Shown here: one piece after another, positions 17,166 to 27,272 of the stretch | Position numbering within the stretch: the stretch's first letter is position 1 | Layout: every line of letters starts with the position of its first letter | From: Sphingobium trunci | GTDB lineage: Bacteria; Pseudomonadota; Alphaproteobacteria; Sphingomonadales; Sphingomonadaceae | Direction of reading: 5' to 3' | Assembly (NCBI RefSeq): GCF_022664535.1 | Contig: NZ_JAKUJY010000016.1 | Coordinates: 43,539 to 107,538 of the forward strand | DNA: 64,000 bases | Notes under the pieces: model-generated | Databases searched by the model: none | Seen by the model: only the letters and a program-made list of their open reading frames with translations | What the model was told of the DNA's origin: nothing | Translations under genes and position numbers: made by a program

Positions 17166-18767
17166 TCAGTGGCGGAAGTGGCGCATGCCGGTGAAGACCA
17201 TGGCGAGGCCCGCTTCGTCGGCGGCGGCGATCACTTCCTCGTCGCGGATCGAGCCGCCCGGCTGGATCACCGCCGTCGCGCCCGCCTCTACCGCCGCCAG
17301 CAGACCGTCGGCAAAGGGGAAGAAAGCGTCGGAGGCGACCGCCGAACCGATGGTGCGGGTCTCGCTCCAACCGGCCTTTTCGGCGGCGTCCCTGGCCTTC
17401 CATGCTGCAATGCGCGCGGATTCCAGGCGGTTCATCTGACCCGCGCCGATGCCCGCGGTACTATTGTCCTTGGCATAGACGATGGCGTTGGACTTCACAT
17501 GCTTGGCGACGGTCCAGGCGAAGAGGCAGTCGGTCAGTTCCTGTTCGCTGGGCGCGCGTTGGGTCACGACCTTGAGCTGATCGCGGCTGATGCGGCCATT
17601 GTCGCGGCTTTGCACCAGCATGCCGCCTGCAATGCTCTTGATCTGGAGGCCGGGGCGGGCCGGATCGGGCAGTTCGCCGGTCAGCAGCAGGCGCAGATTC
17701 TTCTTCTTCGCGAAGATCGCCCTGGCTTCCTCATCGGCGCCGGGGGCGGCGACGACTTCGGTGAAGATGCCGCTGATCGCTTCGGCGGTCGGGCCGTCGA
17801 GCGGGCGGTTGACGGCAATGATGCCGCCAAATGCCGAGACGCTGTCGCAGGCGAGCGCGGCCTCATAGGCCTCGATCAGCGTATCGCCGGTGGCGACGCC
17901 GCAGGGATTGGCGTGCTTGACGATCACCACGGTCGGCGGGCCGTCGCGAAATTCGCTGACCAGTTCCAGCGCGGCGTCGGCGTCGTTATAATTATTGTAG
18001 CTGAGTTCCTTGCCCTGGATCTGCTGCGCCTGCGCGATGCCGTTGGCGGACGGGCCGACGGGCAGGTAGAGCGCGGCCGACTGGTGCGGATTTTCGCCGT
18101 AGCGCAGGGTCGAACCGAGCTTGCCCGACAGGTTGAGCGTTTCGGGAAAGGCGACGCCCTGATCGGCGAAGGCGAACCAGCTGGCGATCATCGAGTCGTA
18201 GGCCGCGGTGGCGGCATAGGCCTTGGCAGCCAGCATCCGGCGGAAATCATAGCTGGTCGCGCCGCCCTTTTCCGCCATTTCCGCGATCAGGCGGGCATAG
18301 TCGGCCGGGTCGGTGACAATGGCGACGCTTTCATGATTCTTCGCGGCGGAACGGACCATGGAGGGGCCGCCAATATCGATATTCTCGATGATCTCCTCGC
18401 GCTCCGCGCCCTTGGCAACCGTGGCGGCGAAGGGGTAGAGGTTGACGACGACCAGGTCGATCGCGCCGATTTCATGGCTCTGCATCGAGGCGACATGGTC
18501 GGGATTGTTCCGCACCGCGAGCAGGCCTCCATGCACCTTGGGGTGCAGCGTCTTGACGCGGCCGTCCATCATTTCCGGGAAGCCGGTGAGGTCGGAAATA
18601 TCCTTCACCTCCAGGCCCGCCTCGCGCAATGCCCTGGCGGTGCCGCCGGTCGACACCAGTTCGACGCCATGACGCGCGAGCGCCTGCCCCAGTTCGATCA
18701 GGCCGGACTTGTCCGACACGGAAAGGAGGGCGCGTTTGATGGTGACGTCAGACGGGTGGGGGGTCAT
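17166..18767 (-). CDS. purH: Bifunctional AICAR transformylase/IMP cyclohydrolase
   Basis: Performs the last two steps of IMP synthesis. The N-terminal cyclohydrolase domain begins [20 protein letters not shown] and includes [12 protein letters not shown]; the transformylase domain has the catalytic [11 protein letters not shown] block and [14 protein letters not shown] near the C-terminus. Length (533) is normal. The 257-bp spacer ahead of it contains several inverted repeats and a sequence shared with another spacer. It is followed by a strong hairpin and urcA. Confidence 0.97.
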   Translation of the reverse strand: MTPHPSDVTIKRALLSVSDKSGLIELGQALARHGVELVSTGGTARALREAGLEVKDISDLTGFPEMMDGRVKTLHPKVHGGLLAVRNNPDHVASMQSHEIGAIDLVVVNLYPFAATVAKGAEREEIIENIDIGGPSMVRSAAKNHESVAIVTDPADYARLIAEMAEKGGATSYDFRRMLAAKAYAATAAYDSMIASWFAFADQGVAFPETLNLSGKLGSTLRYGENPHQSAALYLPVGPSANGIAQAQQIQGKELSYNNYNDADAALELVSEFRDGPPTVVIVKHANPCGVATGDTLIEAYEAALACDSVSAFGGIIAVNRPLDGPTAEAISGIFTEVVAAPGADEEARAIFAKKKNLRLLLTGELPDPARPGLQIKSIAGGMLVQSRDNGRISRDQLKVVTQRAPSEQELTDCLFAWTVAKHVKSNAIVYAKDNSTAGIGAGQMNRLESARIAAWKARDAAEKAGWSETRTIGSAVASDAFFPFADGLLAAVEAGATAVIQPGGSIRDEEVIAAADEAGLAMVFTGMRHFRH

Positions 18768-18800
18768 GATGCTTCCTGCTGTTCGGGGGCCGCTTTCCTG

Positions 18801-18843
18801 GCTTGCCGCAGCCCTCTAGTCCCGCTTGGCCGTTGCGGCAAGC
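18801..18843. repeat. 10-bp inverted repeat in the purH upstream region
   Basis: gcttgccgca (18801-18810) pairs exactly with tgcggcaagc (18834-18843), loop 23 nt. It lies 34-76 bp before the purH start and so may be in the 5' untranslated region or the promoter. Confidence 0.5.
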
Positions 18844-18854
18844 TTGTAGGATTG

Positions 18855-18876
18855 GGGTGACATAGGTGACACGATG
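18855..18876. repeat. 22-bp sequence shared with the queG downstream spacer
   Basis: An exact reverse-complement copy of 9031-9052. The unit holds two GTGAC motifs in direct repeat. Here it lies about 90 bp upstream of purH, next to the hairpin at 18801-18843. Confidence 0.7.
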
Positions 18877-18939
18877 AGGGTGTGCGAAGACGTTGTTTTC
18901 GGGCGCTTTCCTCCTGGGCCTTTTTGGCGGCGGGGAAGG

Positions 18940-18955
18940 CCGGTCTATAGACCGG
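18940..18955. repeat. 16-bp perfect palindrome
   Basis: ccggtctatagaccgg (18940-18955) is self-complementary. It lies between the 3' end of the heparinase-like gene (minus, ending at 19025) and the purH upstream region. It could be a protein-binding site or a hairpin after the heparinase-like gene. Confidence 0.5.
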
Positions 18956-19024
18956 GCGCCGGCCTGTAGGACAGGGAATTATTTTGCCTTTCCCCCCTTC
19001 TGGAGGCGGGGGTCGCCCTGCGGC

Positions 19025-20794
19025 CTATCCGACCTTCTTGAACAGCCAGCCGATGGTGGAGCCGCCGGGCAGGGCCTCGGTCGTGACGACGAGCTGGCGG
19101 GTGCCATGGGGGCGGCCCTGGGCGTCGGTCCAGAGGCTTTCCTCTATGGCAAGCTTTCCGGCATTGGCGCGGAATTGCCAGGTGGCGCCATGGTCGATAC
19201 GCAGCAGCGCACCCATGCCGTCCGCCGTGGGTGTCGGCTCGACGCCGGGGGCAAGGTGGAAGCGGAGCTGGACGGGCAGCTTCACCGGCCTTTTCCGGCG
19301 GGCGGCGGGGGTCAGCATATCCTCGCCCCTGATTTCCTTGCCGTCGCCGCTCATCAGCAGCAGGCGGCGGTGGACATAGCCCATGCGGCGGACATAGCCG
19401 TCATGGCTGAGGTCCAGGCGGCTGCCATTGTCCGTTTCCTGCCGGTTGAGCTCGACCTCCGTCACGCCCTTGCCCAGCGTGCCGTCGGGCAGCAGGGCGG
19501 TCGAATTGCTGTCGTTCAGAACCAGCGTGCTGTGCGCGGCGGTGGTGCGCAGGCCCTGCGCCAGATCGCGCGGCATGAAGGCGCCCTCCAGCGCTGCGCC
19601 GCCGCAATTGACGATCAGCCGCTGCGGCCCGTCGCTGATCTCGATCGCGCCGGTCGACGCGCAGCCCGCGTCGGCAAGCTGCGCGACCGGGGGCGGGGCG
19701 GCATCCACCTGCACGATCGTTCCGGCGGCGGCGAGCCGTTGATAGCCCCAATGGTTCGCCTGCCGCAGCGGGCGGGCGCGCACGCGGCTGGCGCGGATCA
19801 CCGCTTCGATGGCGGCGGGATCGATCGCGCCCGCCCCCTGCCAGTTGCCAAGGCCGCCATCGCCATGGGTGAGGCCCAGCAGCGCGGGAACCGCCTTGCC
19901 CAGCGCGTCCTTCAGGAATGGCGGCGCCTGTTCCCGCCGCACGTCATAGACCGCCAGCACCATGGTGAGCAGCATGATCGCGTCGAGCTGGTCGATCGGC
20001 GATCGCGAGATGATGCCGCCGTCGCCGTGCAGGCCGCTGTCGATCGCGCGCTTCAGGCCCGCCTCGCCGAACAGCTTGCGCGCCGCGCCGCCGGGCAGCA
20101 GCATGGAGGCCGCGACGATGGCGCCCCAGGCGACCAGCCGGGGCAGGCCGATGGGGGCCTTGTCCGCGCCGCGATCCAGGTGGCGGGCGGTGCGGGCGAT
20201 GCAGTTCAGCACCAGCGAACGGTAGACGAGGTCGCTGGACGAGAGGATCAGCGGCGCATGGGCGGACCAGAAGAGCAGGCGCCAGCCCGCATTGTCGGCG
20301 CGCCAGGCCGGTTCGCTGGGCGTGTCGGCATGGGCATCCAGCCATTTTCGCATGATGGCTTCAGCGATCGGCGCCGCCTGTTCGCGCGTCGCGACGGTGG
20401 CAAGGTCGCGCAGCCAGTGGAAGCCGTGCAGATAGTCGGCGAAGGGAGGCAGGACGTCGAGCTGTTCGAAATCCAGCGTCTTGAGCGGCTGCTTGAGGCC
20501 CCGGAACAGGAAATAGCCCGCGCGGACCGCCTGTCCGGCATGGGCGCTGCCGGGGATTTCGTCATCCGGCACGGCCAGCAGTTTCAGCGGATATTTGCCC
20601 TTGAGGCGGCGGCCGTGGATCGGCGTCTTCCAGCTGAGCAGATAGAAGCGGTTGGCGATGCGCTGGGCCAGCGAAAGCCCCTTGTCATCCGCGATGCGGA
20701 TGAGCCGCTTGCCCTGTTCGATCCCTTCGTCGGGCCGCTCGCTCTCGGCCTCGTCCGGGACGGACTGGGGGGAAAGGCGGCGCCGCTCGCTCAC
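19025..20794 (-). CDS. Heparinase II/III family protein
   Basis: A 589-residue protein with the two-part layout of polysaccharide lyase-like proteins: an alpha-helical N-terminal toroid ([15 protein letters not shown], then [16 protein letters not shown] repeats) and a C-terminal beta-sandwich domain carrying [13 protein letters not shown] and [14 protein letters not shown], the latter including the conserved His/Tyr region of heparinase II/III. No signal peptide is seen. The GTG start at 20792-20794 overlaps the rpe stop (GTGA), so translation is coupled to rpe. The polysaccharide substrate is unknown; the family in sphingomonads may act on their own exopolysaccharides. Confidence 0.85.
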   Translation of the reverse strand: MSERRRLSPQSVPDEAESERPDEGIEQGKRLIRIADDKGLSLAQRIANRFYLLSWKTPIHGRRLKGKYPLKLLAVPDDEIPGSAHAGQAVRAGYFLFRGLKQPLKTLDFEQLDVLPPFADYLHGFHWLRDLATVATREQAAPIAEAIMRKWLDAHADTPSEPAWRADNAGWRLLFWSAHAPLILSSSDLVYRSLVLNCIARTARHLDRGADKAPIGLPRLVAWGAIVAASMLLPGGAARKLFGEAGLKRAIDSGLHGDGGIISRSPIDQLDAIMLLTMVLAVYDVRREQAPPFLKDALGKAVPALLGLTHGDGGLGNWQGAGAIDPAAIEAVIRASRVRARPLRQANHWGYQRLAAAGTIVQVDAAPPPVAQLADAGCASTGAIEISDGPQRLIVNCGGAALEGAFMPRDLAQGLRTTAAHSTLVLNDSNSTALLPDGTLGKGVTEVELNRQETDNGSRLDLSHDGYVRRMGYVHRRLLLMSGDGKEIRGEDMLTPAARRKRPVKLPVQLRFHLAPGVEPTPTADGMGALLRIDHGATWQFRANAGKLAIEESLWTDAQGRPHGTRQLVVTTEALPGGSTIGWLFKKVG

Positions 20795-21453
20795 CCGCCG
20801 CGCAGGGTCCGGATATTGTCCGCATAGGCGGACGCGCCGCCGCGGAAGGTGGCGGTGCCCGCCACCAGCACGTCTGCGCCCGCCTCGATCGCCTGCGGCG
20901 CGGTGGTGAAATCGATGCCGCCATCGACCTGAAGCCGGATGTCGCGGCCCGACTTTTCGATCATCCTGCGGATCGCCTCGATCTTGCGCAACTGGCTGGC
21001 AATGAAGCTCTGTCCGCCGAAGCCGGGATTGACGCTCATCACCAGGACCAGGTCGACATCGTCGATCAGATAATCGAGCATCTTGGCGGGGGTTCCGGGG
21101 TTCAGCACCACGCCCGCCTGCACGCCCAGCGACTTGATGTGCTGGATCGAGCGGTGGATATGGGGTCCGGCCTCCGGATGGACGGTGATGATATCGGCCC
21201 CCGCCTCGGCAAAGGCGTTGAGATAGAGGTCCACCGGCGAGATCATCAGATGGACGTCGAAGGGCTTTTTCGTGTGCGGGCGCAGCGCCTTCACCACGCC
21301 GGGGCCGATGGTGATGTTGGGCACGAAATGGCCGTCCATCACGTCGATGTGAATCCAGTCCGCGCCGGCTTCGTCGATGGCGCGGACCTCTTCGCCCAGG
21401 CGGGCGAAATCGGCGGAGAGAATGGAGGGCGAGATAAGGATCGGACTGGTCAT
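20791..21453 (-). CDS. rpe: Ribulose-phosphate 3-epimerase
   Basis: Interconverts ribulose-5-phosphate and xylulose-5-phosphate in the pentose phosphate pathway. A TIM barrel with all key motifs: [28 protein letters not shown] (metal-binding His and Asp), [25 protein letters not shown] and LQVDGGI. Length (220) is normal. The stop overlaps the heparinase-like start by 4 bp. Confidence 0.97.
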   Translation of the reverse strand: MTSPILISPSILSADFARLGEEVRAIDEAGADWIHIDVMDGHFVPNITIGPGVVKALRPHTKKPFDVHLMISPVDLYLNAFAEAGADIITVHPEAGPHIHRSIQHIKSLGVQAGVVLNPGTPAKMLDYLIDDVDLVLVMSVNPGFGGQSFIASQLRKIEAIRRMIEKSGRDIRLQVDGGIDFTTAPQAIEAGADVLVAGTATFRGGASAYADNIRTLRGG

Positions 21454-21541
21454 TTGACCTTGGCCTTAGCGGCGCGTTAAGGTCAGGGCAACGCATGATT
21501 CGCGTTATCCACAGGCCTTTTGCGCGGGGGGAAAGCCGGCG

Positions 21542-22027
21542 TCAGGAAAGGACGAACAGGGTGGGGTCCAGCCCCCGCGACGGCCCGGCGCCCCTGGGCA
21601 GGAACTGCTTGACGCCGTGCAGTGCAACCACGTGATTTCGCTGGATGATGGGGGCGGCGATCAGGCGCATGGTACATTCGCCGCCGTCCGCCGGGCGAAT
21701 GTCCACGTCCAGGGTGAAGCCGCGCCGGTGACGGATGGCATAGGCGCGGAGCTGCTCCATCGCGGCACGGCTTTCGGGCGTGTAGAGCGCCACGGCGCGC
21801 GCGCGGGGGACGATGCTGCCGCGTTCCAGCCCGAATATGTCATAGACGCCGCCGGTCCAGTTGAGGCTGTCGTCCGCGAGATCGCAATGCCACAGGCCAA
21901 GGCCCCGTTCCGCCAGTGCGTCCTCGTCATTCGCCAGCCGGTCGTCCAGCATCACCGGCGCCAGATGCTCCCGCAGCGCGTAGAGCGGCCAGCTATGGTT
22001 CAGCGGAAGAGGCTCGGTCGGACGCAA
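21542..22027 (-). CDS. Single PAS-domain protein
   Basis: 161 residues. The central part (GLGLWHCDLADDSLNWTG, VYDIFGLERG, then DVDIRPADGGECTMRL and HGVKQFL) follows the PAS_3 fold pattern, a small-ligand or redox sensor module. No kinase, cyclase or DNA-binding domain is attached, so it would have to act through a partner. The start appears to be TTG at 22025-22027, with GAGAAAG ahead of it. It lies between rsmB and rpe, all on the minus strand. Confidence 0.7.
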   Translation of the reverse strand: MRPTEPLPLNHSWPLYALREHLAPVMLDDRLANDEDALAERGLGLWHCDLADDSLNWTGGVYDIFGLERGSIVPRARAVALYTPESRAAMEQLRAYAIRHRRGFTLDVDIRPADGGECTMRLIAAPIIQRNHVVALHGVKQFLPRGAGPSRGLDPTLFVLS

Positions 22028-22073
22028 GCGCGGTCTTTCTCAAGGGGCTGATCGCACCATAATGGATCGAGAG

Positions 22074-23369
22074 TTAAGCTTTAATGGATCGAACCAGCCG
22101 CGCAACGAAAAAGCCGTCGGTGCCGCCTTGCCCGGCGAGCGTGTCCGGCAAGGTGCGGACCCAGCCTTGCGCCGTGGGCATGATGCCGCCGGGCAGTTCG
22201 GCGGCCTTCGCCGGTTGGGGCGTGAAATCCGGGTGCCGTCCCAGCAATTGCGCGATCTGTTCCTCTCCCTCCGCCGCTTCGAGAGAGCAGGTGGCGTAGA
22301 TCAGAGTCCCGCCCGGTTTCAGCCATTGCGCCGCGCGGGTCAGCAGTTCGGCCTGAAGCTCGGCCAGTTCCGCGATCTGGCGCGGGCCGATGCGGTGCAG
22401 CACGTCGGGATGGCGGCGGTAGATGCCGGTGGCGGTGCAGGGGGCGTCGAGCAGGATCGCGTCGGCCGGGGCAGGCGGAGTCCATTGGCGCAGGTCGGCC
22501 TGGACGATCTCCGCCGCAAGGCCGGTGCGGGCAAGATTATCGCCGAGGCGTTCGAGGCGCTTCTTCGACTGGTCGATCGCCGTGACGCGCCAGCCGCTGG
22601 CGGCGAGCTGCATGGTCTTGCCGCCGGGGGCCGCGCAAAGGTCGAGGACATGGCGGCCCTCACCCCGGCCGAGGAGGCGGGCGGGGATGGATGCGGCGAG
22701 ATCCTGCACCCACCAGGCGCCTTCGGCAAAGCCGGGAAGGTCGGGGACGGAGACGCCTTCGGGCAGGCGGACATGGCCGGGGGCGAGGCTCCGGCCATCG
22801 AGCTTCTCGGTCCAGAGCGCCGTCTCGCCAGGGTCGCGCAGGCTGAGGTCGACCGGGGGGCGGACCGCATAGGCGAGCGCGGCGGCCGGGGGCATGGCGT
22901 CGCCCCATTGCCCGGCCCAGCGTTGCGCGACATCTGCGGGCAGGGTGGGGGGCGAGGGGAGTGAAGGCGCGGCGCGGGTCAGCGTGCCGAAGACGCCATG
23001 GACCAGCTTGCGCGGGCCGCCGTCGACCAGCGGGAGCGCCGTGGCGATGGCGGCATGGGGAGCGGTGCCCAGGGCCAGCACCTGGATGAGGGCGATGCGC
23101 AGGACCATGCGCGCCTTGGCATCGTCGGGCAGCGGCTGGCGGGTGGCGCTGTCGATCAGCGCGTCGAGATCGGGCAGGTGGCGCAGCGTCTCCGCCGCGA
23201 TGGCGTGGACGAGGGCGCGGTCGGCGGGGGGCAGGCCCTGGGCGGCGCCGTGCAGCGCGATTTCGAGCGGGTCGCCCCTGCGCAGTACCGCGTCGAGCAG
23301 GCGCAGCGCGGCGCGGCGGGCGGGGAGTCCGGGGACGTCTTCGGGACGGGGAGTGGGGCGGCGGGGCAT
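22074..23369 (-). CDS. rsmB: 16S rRNA cytosine-C5 methyltransferase (RsmB)
   Basis: Methylates C967 of 16S rRNA. The N-terminal NusB-like RNA-binding domain (ALRLLDAVLRRGDPLE, LVHAIAAETLRHL) is followed by the methyltransferase domain: SAM motif I VLDLCAAPGGKTMQLA, motif IV ILLDAPCTATGIYRRHPD with one catalytic cysteine, and motif VI GGTLIYATCSLEAAEGEEQ with the second. Length (431) is normal. It is followed by the PAS gene and preceded by a small membrane protein and htpX. Confidence 0.94.
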   Translation of the reverse strand: MPRRPTPRPEDVPGLPARRAALRLLDAVLRRGDPLEIALHGAAQGLPPADRALVHAIAAETLRHLPDLDALIDSATRQPLPDDAKARMVLRIALIQVLALGTAPHAAIATALPLVDGGPRKLVHGVFGTLTRAAPSLPSPPTLPADVAQRWAGQWGDAMPPAAALAYAVRPPVDLSLRDPGETALWTEKLDGRSLAPGHVRLPEGVSVPDLPGFAEGAWWVQDLAASIPARLLGRGEGRHVLDLCAAPGGKTMQLAASGWRVTAIDQSKKRLERLGDNLARTGLAAEIVQADLRQWTPPAPADAILLDAPCTATGIYRRHPDVLHRIGPRQIAELAELQAELLTRAAQWLKPGGTLIYATCSLEAAEGEEQIAQLLGRHPDFTPQPAKAAELPGGIMPTAQGWVRTLPDTLAGQGGTDGFFVARLVRSIKA

Positions 23370-23400
23370 CAGCGGCCCCTACGCGCTTTTGCCGCCATCT

Positions 23401-23715
23401 TCAAACGAAGCAGGCGACCGTATAGCCCAAAGCAGCCAGCAGGATGATGCTGGTGCCGACGCCGACCCACAGTGCCAGCCAGTCATTGCGCCGCGGACGC
23501 GGTTTCATGCCCCGGGGCACGACCCGCAGCGAGGACGGGATGCGCTTGCGTCCCAGCGTCGCGATCGCGATCGTGCGGCGGCCGATGCCGTGGAACAGGC
23601 GCGGTGTGTGCCGGGAGAAGATATAGTCCAGGGCCAGATCCGCGACCAAGCCGCCAGCCTGCCGCAGCACCGCACCGGCCACATGGACCACGACCTCGCC
23701 CACTTCCACCACCAT
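23401..23715 (-). CDS. Small hypothetical membrane protein
   Basis: 104 residues with a hydrophobic-amphipathic N-terminus, a basic middle (RRTIAIATLGRKRIP, GMKPRPRRNDW) and one C-terminal transmembrane helix (LWVGVGTSIILLAALGYTVA). It starts 3 bp after the htpX stop, so it belongs to the htpX-rsmB run. I recognise no family. Confidence 0.6.
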   Translation of the reverse strand: MVVEVGEVVVHVAGAVLRQAGGLVADLALDYIFSRHTPRLFHGIGRRTIAIATLGRKRIPSSLRVVPRGMKPRPRRNDWLALWVGVGTSIILLAALGYTVACFV

Positions 23716-23718
23716 GGC

Positions 23719-24639
23719 TTAACGCCGGTTCGGATCGAGAGCGCTGCGGCGGCGTGGCGGTGCCGTCACCGGCGAGAGGGCAGACGTTCGGGGGGCGCCC
23801 ATGACCGGTGGCGGCCCCATGTCCTGCGCGATATCCTCGAGCGCGGCGATGCGCTTTTCGGTGGCGGGGTGGGTGGAGAAGAGCTCGCTCACATGCACGG
23901 GCACGATATAGAGCTGGGCGGCGGCGGGATTGCGCTGCGCCACCGGGTTGGGGATCATTTCGACGCGGCCGGAAATCTTGGCGAGGGCGGAGGCGAGCGC
24001 GCGGGGATTGCCGCTGATTTCCGCGCCCGCGGCGTCGGCGCCATATTCGCGCGTGCGGCTGATCGCCATCTGCACGATCATCGCGGCGAAGGGGGCGACG
24101 ATCACCGCGAGCAGCGTCGCCGCGATATTGCCGTTGCCATTCTCATGATGACCGCCGCGGAAGAACAGGCCGAAATTGGCGAGCATCGAGATCGCGCCCG
24201 CAATCGTCGCCACCATCGTCATGATCAGCGTGTCGCGGTTGCGGATATGGCCCAGTTCATGCGCCATGACGCCGGCGATCTCCTCCCGGCTCAACATGGA
24301 GAGAAGCCCGGTGGTGGCGGCGACGGCGGCGTGCTCCGGATCGCGGCCGGTGGCGAAGGCGTTGGGATGCGGCTCGTCGATCAGATAGACGCGCGGCATG
24401 GGCAGCTTCGCGCGCCGGGCCAGTTCCGCGACGAGGCTGTGGAATTCGGGGGCGCTGCCGGCATCCACCTCCCGCGCATTGTGCATGGAGAGGACGATCC
24501 TGTCGGCGTTCCAGAAGGTGAAAAGGTTCATGCCCGCCGCCACCAGCAGCGCGATCACCGCGCCGCCGCTGCCGCCCAGCGTATAGCCCAATGCCATGAA
24601 CAGCGCCGTCAGCGCCGACAACAGCATCACCGTCTTCAT
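23719..24639 (-). CDS. htpX: HtpX-family membrane zinc metalloprotease
   Basis: Membrane-bound M48 protease that degrades misfolded membrane proteins. It has two N-terminal helices ([19 protein letters not shown] and [16 protein letters not shown]), the zinc motif HELGH in [15 protein letters not shown], two more helices, and the third ligand Glu in [11 protein letters not shown] Pro-rich tail of about 25 residues is added at the C-terminus. ATG 24639 is chosen because it begins the first helix; longer upstream frames have no membrane logic. It gives 306 residues, close to the family norm. It is divergent from the DUF1674 gene. Confidence 0.95.
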   Translation of the reverse strand: MKTVMLLSALTALFMALGYTLGGSGGAVIALLVAAGMNLFTFWNADRIVLSMHNAREVDAGSAPEFHSLVAELARRAKLPMPRVYLIDEPHPNAFATGRDPEHAAVAATTGLLSMLSREEIAGVMAHELGHIRNRDTLIMTMVATIAGAISMLANFGLFFRGGHHENGNGNIAATLLAVIVAPFAAMIVQMAISRTREYGADAAGAEISGNPRALASALAKISGRVEMIPNPVAQRNPAAAQLYIVPVHVSELFSTHPATEKRIAALEDIAQDMGPPPVMGAPRTSALSPVTAPPRRRSALDPNRR

Positions 24640-24736
24640 CCCGCTCACTTGCAGATCGCTCCTTTGCTGCCCAGAATAGGGGTCTGCATTGAATATGGGG
24701 TGAGCCAGGCGCGCCCGCAATCGAAAGGATCGATCC

Positions 24737-24910
24737 ATGGGAACCTTCAACGGCAAGCGCCCCGCGCACGTGAAGCCGCCCGCCCATCTCTCGAAAAGCC
24801 CGCCGGTGCCGCAGCCCGACCCGATCGACCGGCCCTCCCGCCATGATGAGGAACTCAGCCCGGTTCGCTATGGCGACTGGGAACGCAAGGGAATCGCTAT
24901 CGATTTCTGA
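24737..24910 (+). CDS. DUF1674 protein (SdhAF4-like)
   Basis: A 57-residue protein ending in [17 protein letters not shown], the conserved C-terminal motif of DUF1674, the family of the mitochondrial succinate dehydrogenase assembly factor SDHAF4. The N-terminal two thirds is Pro-rich and probably disordered, as usual for the family. It could help flavinylated SdhA join the complex, although no sdh genes are nearby. It starts at ATG 24737 and stops at TGA 24908-24910, divergent from htpX. Confidence 0.85.
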   Translation: MGTFNGKRPAHVKPPAHLSKSPPVPQPDPIDRPSRHDEELSPVRYGDWERKGIAIDF

Positions 24911-25077
24911 TGCGGCGCGGCAGGCGCGCATCGGTTCGTCGTTGTTTCGGCACAGTTGGCGATGGCCTGTGCCGCAGGCGCGAGAGGCGTGGCCCCGCCC
25001 CCTAGCCTTTGCCGCCCCAAAGCGGGCAGGTCTTGGACGGAGCGGAGAGAAATAAAATAGTTCGGGGCACGAGTTGA

Positions 25078-25539
25078 GTGAACGTGGTTGCTGAGGTCAG
25101 TGTAAGGTCGGTTTCGGATTACGCGCCAGAGGATGCGGCGCTTCTGTGTGCAGTGGGTCGTCTGGTCTGTGGCTGGACGATGCTGGAACAGAGCCTGGAG
25201 GCAAAGATCGCGATCATGCGGGAAGCCATGGGGGATGTGCGGACCGTGGGTGCCCGGACCCGTCCGGGCATGACGAAACTGATGACGGAACTGAGGACCA
25301 TCGTGTCGATGCGCGACCGTCGCAACGCGAGCGTATTGACGGAAATATCGGATATCGAGCGCGACATGCAGAGGATCGACCGGTTCCGGTCGCTTATCAT
25401 CGGCGGCTTTCAGCAGCCCGCGCCCGGCGGCTTCATATGCCGCGATGCGCGGAACAACCAGACGCATGTCTCGCTTGAGCAATTGGAAGCGGAGATAGCT
25501 TCCCTCGAAACGGTGGCGCAGCGCCTGCTGGCCGTCTGA
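25078..25539 (+). CDS. Hypothetical helical protein
   Basis: 153 residues, largely alpha-helical by composition. Heptad-like segments (GWTMLEQSLEAKIAIM, SLEQLEAEIASLETVAQ) suggest coiled-coil helices. The start is a GTG at 25078-25080. I recognise no domain. It stands alone between the DUF1674 gene and galU, and its codon use is less extreme in G/C third positions than neighbouring core genes, a weak hint of acquisition. Confidence 0.55.
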   Translation: MNVVAEVSVRSVSDYAPEDAALLCAVGRLVCGWTMLEQSLEAKIAIMREAMGDVRTVGARTRPGMTKLMTELRTIVSMRDRRNASVLTEISDIERDMQRIDRFRSLIIGGFQQPAPGGFICRDARNNQTHVSLEQLEAEIASLETVAQRLLAV

Positions 25540-25623
25540 TCGGGTTAAGCAATCTTCCATGCTTGATCTTTATGCGGCGGAGGGCAAAGTCCTTCCGCAC
25601 GCCCAGCGAGAAACAGGAGCCTC

Positions 25624-26523
25624 ATGTCCTACAAACCCATTCGCAAGGCCGTTTTCCCTGTCGCGGGACTTGGCACGCGCTTTCTTCCGGCGACCAAGTC
25701 GGTGCCCAAGGAACTGCTGCCGGTGGTCGATCGTCCGCTGATCCAATATGCGGTGGATGAAGCCCGGGAAGCCGGGATCGAGCAGATGATCTTCGTCACC
25801 GGCCGCGGCAAGGGCGCGATCGAGGATTATTTCGACATGGCCTTCGAGGCGGAGGCGACCCAGCGCGAGCGGGGAAAGGACCTGTCGGCGCTGGAGGGCA
25901 CGCGGCTGTCGCCCGGCAATGCGGTGTTCCTGCGCCAGCAGGAGCCGCTGGGGCTGGGCCATGCCATCTGGTGCGCCCGCGACATCGTGGGCGACGAGCC
26001 CTTCGCCATCCTGCTGCCGGACGAGTTCATGAAGGGCAGGCCGGGGCATGGCTGCCTCAAGCAGATGGTCGAGGCCTATGGGAAGGTCGGCGGCAATCTG
26101 GTCTGCGCGCTGGAAGTGCCGATGGCCGAGACGCCCAGCTATGGCGTGATCGATCCGGGCCAGCGCGACGGCGCGCTGACCGAGGTGAAGGGGCTGGTGG
26201 AAAAGCCCGCTCCGGGCACGGCGCCGTCGAACCTGATCCTGCCGGGGCGCTATATCCTGCAGCCGGAGGTCATGAAGATATTGGAGACGCAGGAAAAGGG
26301 CGCGGGCGGCGAGATCCAGCTTACCGACGCCATGGCCTCGATGATCGGCAGCCAGCCTTTTCATGGCGTGACCTTCGACGGGCGCCGTTTCGACTGCGGG
26401 TCGAAGGCGGGTTATATCGAGGCCAATCTGGCACTGGCGCTGGATCGCGAGGATCTGGGCGAGCATATCCGCAAGTTCGCGCTGGCCGAACTCGGCGTCA
26501 GCGGGATCGCGGCCGCGGCTTGA
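25624..26523 (+). CDS. galU: UTP-glucose-1-phosphate uridylyltransferase
   Basis: Makes UDP-glucose for exopolysaccharide, LPS and glycolipid synthesis. The nucleotide-binding start AVFPVAGLGTRFLPATKS, the KELLPVVDRPLIQYAV segment, VDEAREAGIEQMIFVTGRGK and the C-terminal RFDCGSKAGYIEA are diagnostic. Length (299) is normal. The ATG at 25624 has a clear AGGAG upstream. A strong hairpin lies about 75 bp past its stop. Confidence 0.97.
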   Translation: MSYKPIRKAVFPVAGLGTRFLPATKSVPKELLPVVDRPLIQYAVDEAREAGIEQMIFVTGRGKGAIEDYFDMAFEAEATQRERGKDLSALEGTRLSPGNAVFLRQQEPLGLGHAIWCARDIVGDEPFAILLPDEFMKGRPGHGCLKQMVEAYGKVGGNLVCALEVPMAETPSYGVIDPGQRDGALTEVKGLVEKPAPGTAPSNLILPGRYILQPEVMKILETQEKGAGGEIQLTDAMASMIGSQPFHGVTFDGRRFDCGSKAGYIEANLALALDREDLGEHIRKFALAELGVSGIAAAA

Positions 26524-26599
26524 TGGGGCCAATCCCGGATATTCCCTTGCCCTGAACGGGAGGGGGAAGGACGTCCAACAATTCCCTATGGCCGTAAAA

Positions 26600-26633
26600 G
26601 CAAACGCCCCGGTCTTTCGGCCGGGGCGTTTGC
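26600..26633. terminator. Terminator between galU and ssb
   Basis: A perfect 13-bp stem (26600-26612 with 26621-26633) and an 8-nt loop between convergent genes. The minus strand has TTTTA right after the stem, fitting ssb termination; the plus side has a weaker tract. Confidence 0.85.
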
Positions 26634-26656
26634 CTTATTCCATCGGCGGGTGTCCT

Positions 26657-27211
26657 TCAGAAAGGCACTTCGTCGTCCAGGTCGTTATCGAAATTGGGGC
26701 CGCCCGCGCTGCCGCGGCCGCCGCCGGAGGAGCGGCCGGAACCGCCGCCGAAGCCGCCGCCGCCGAAATCGTCATAATCGCCGCCGCCAAAGCCGCTGGA
26801 CCCGCCGCTCCAGTCGCCGCCGCCCTGCGAGCGGCCACCGCCCTGACCGCCGCCGCCCGGCGCGCCGTCCAGCATGGTCAGGACCGCGCTCGGCCCCTGC
26901 AGCACGACTTCGGTGGTGTAGCGGTCATTGCCCGACTGGTCCTGCCATTTGCGGGTCTGGAGCTTGCCCTCGATATAGACCTTGCTGCCCTTGCGCAGAT
27001 AGCGTTCGGCGACGCCCGCCAGACCTTCGGAGAAGATCGCGACGCTGTGCCATTCGGTGCGTTCCTTGCGCTCGCCCGACATGCGGTCCTTCCAGCTTTC
27101 GGACGTCGCGATGCGGATGTTGCACACCTTGCCGCCATTCTGGAAGCTGCGGACTTCCGGGTCCGCGCCCAGATTGCCCACCAGAATGACCTTGTTGACC
27201 GAACCCGCCAT
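26657..27211 (-). CDS. ssb: Single-stranded DNA-binding protein
   Basis: Binds ssDNA in replication and repair. The OB-fold starts [21 protein letters not shown] and includes [16 protein letters not shown] and [16 protein letters not shown] Gly-rich disordered linker ([15 protein letters not shown]) leads to the acidic tip DLDDEVPF, which recruits partner proteins. Length (184) is normal for alphaproteobacteria. A GGAGGAAAC ribosome site precedes the ATG. Confidence 0.97.
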   Translation of the reverse strand: MAGSVNKVILVGNLGADPEVRSFQNGGKVCNIRIATSESWKDRMSGERKERTEWHSVAIFSEGLAGVAERYLRKGSKVYIEGKLQTRKWQDQSGNDRYTTEVVLQGPSAVLTMLDGAPGGGGQGGGRSQGGGDWSGGSSGFGGGDYDDFGGGGFGGGSGRSSGGGRGSAGGPNFDNDLDDEVPF

Positions 27212-27272
27212 GTTTCCTCCGATACTTTAGCTGGCCCTTATAGTCCTGCCGCTTTCACCGTCTAGGTGAAAG

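Noticed and set aside
17097..18860. A 587-codon plus-strand frame opposite purH
   Set aside because: Same shadow effect; purH on the minus strand explains the region fully.
20795..21496. N-terminal extension of the heparinase-like protein through the rpe gene
   Set aside because: The upstream 234 codons are rpe read in another frame; the GTGA overlap gives a natural start at 20794.
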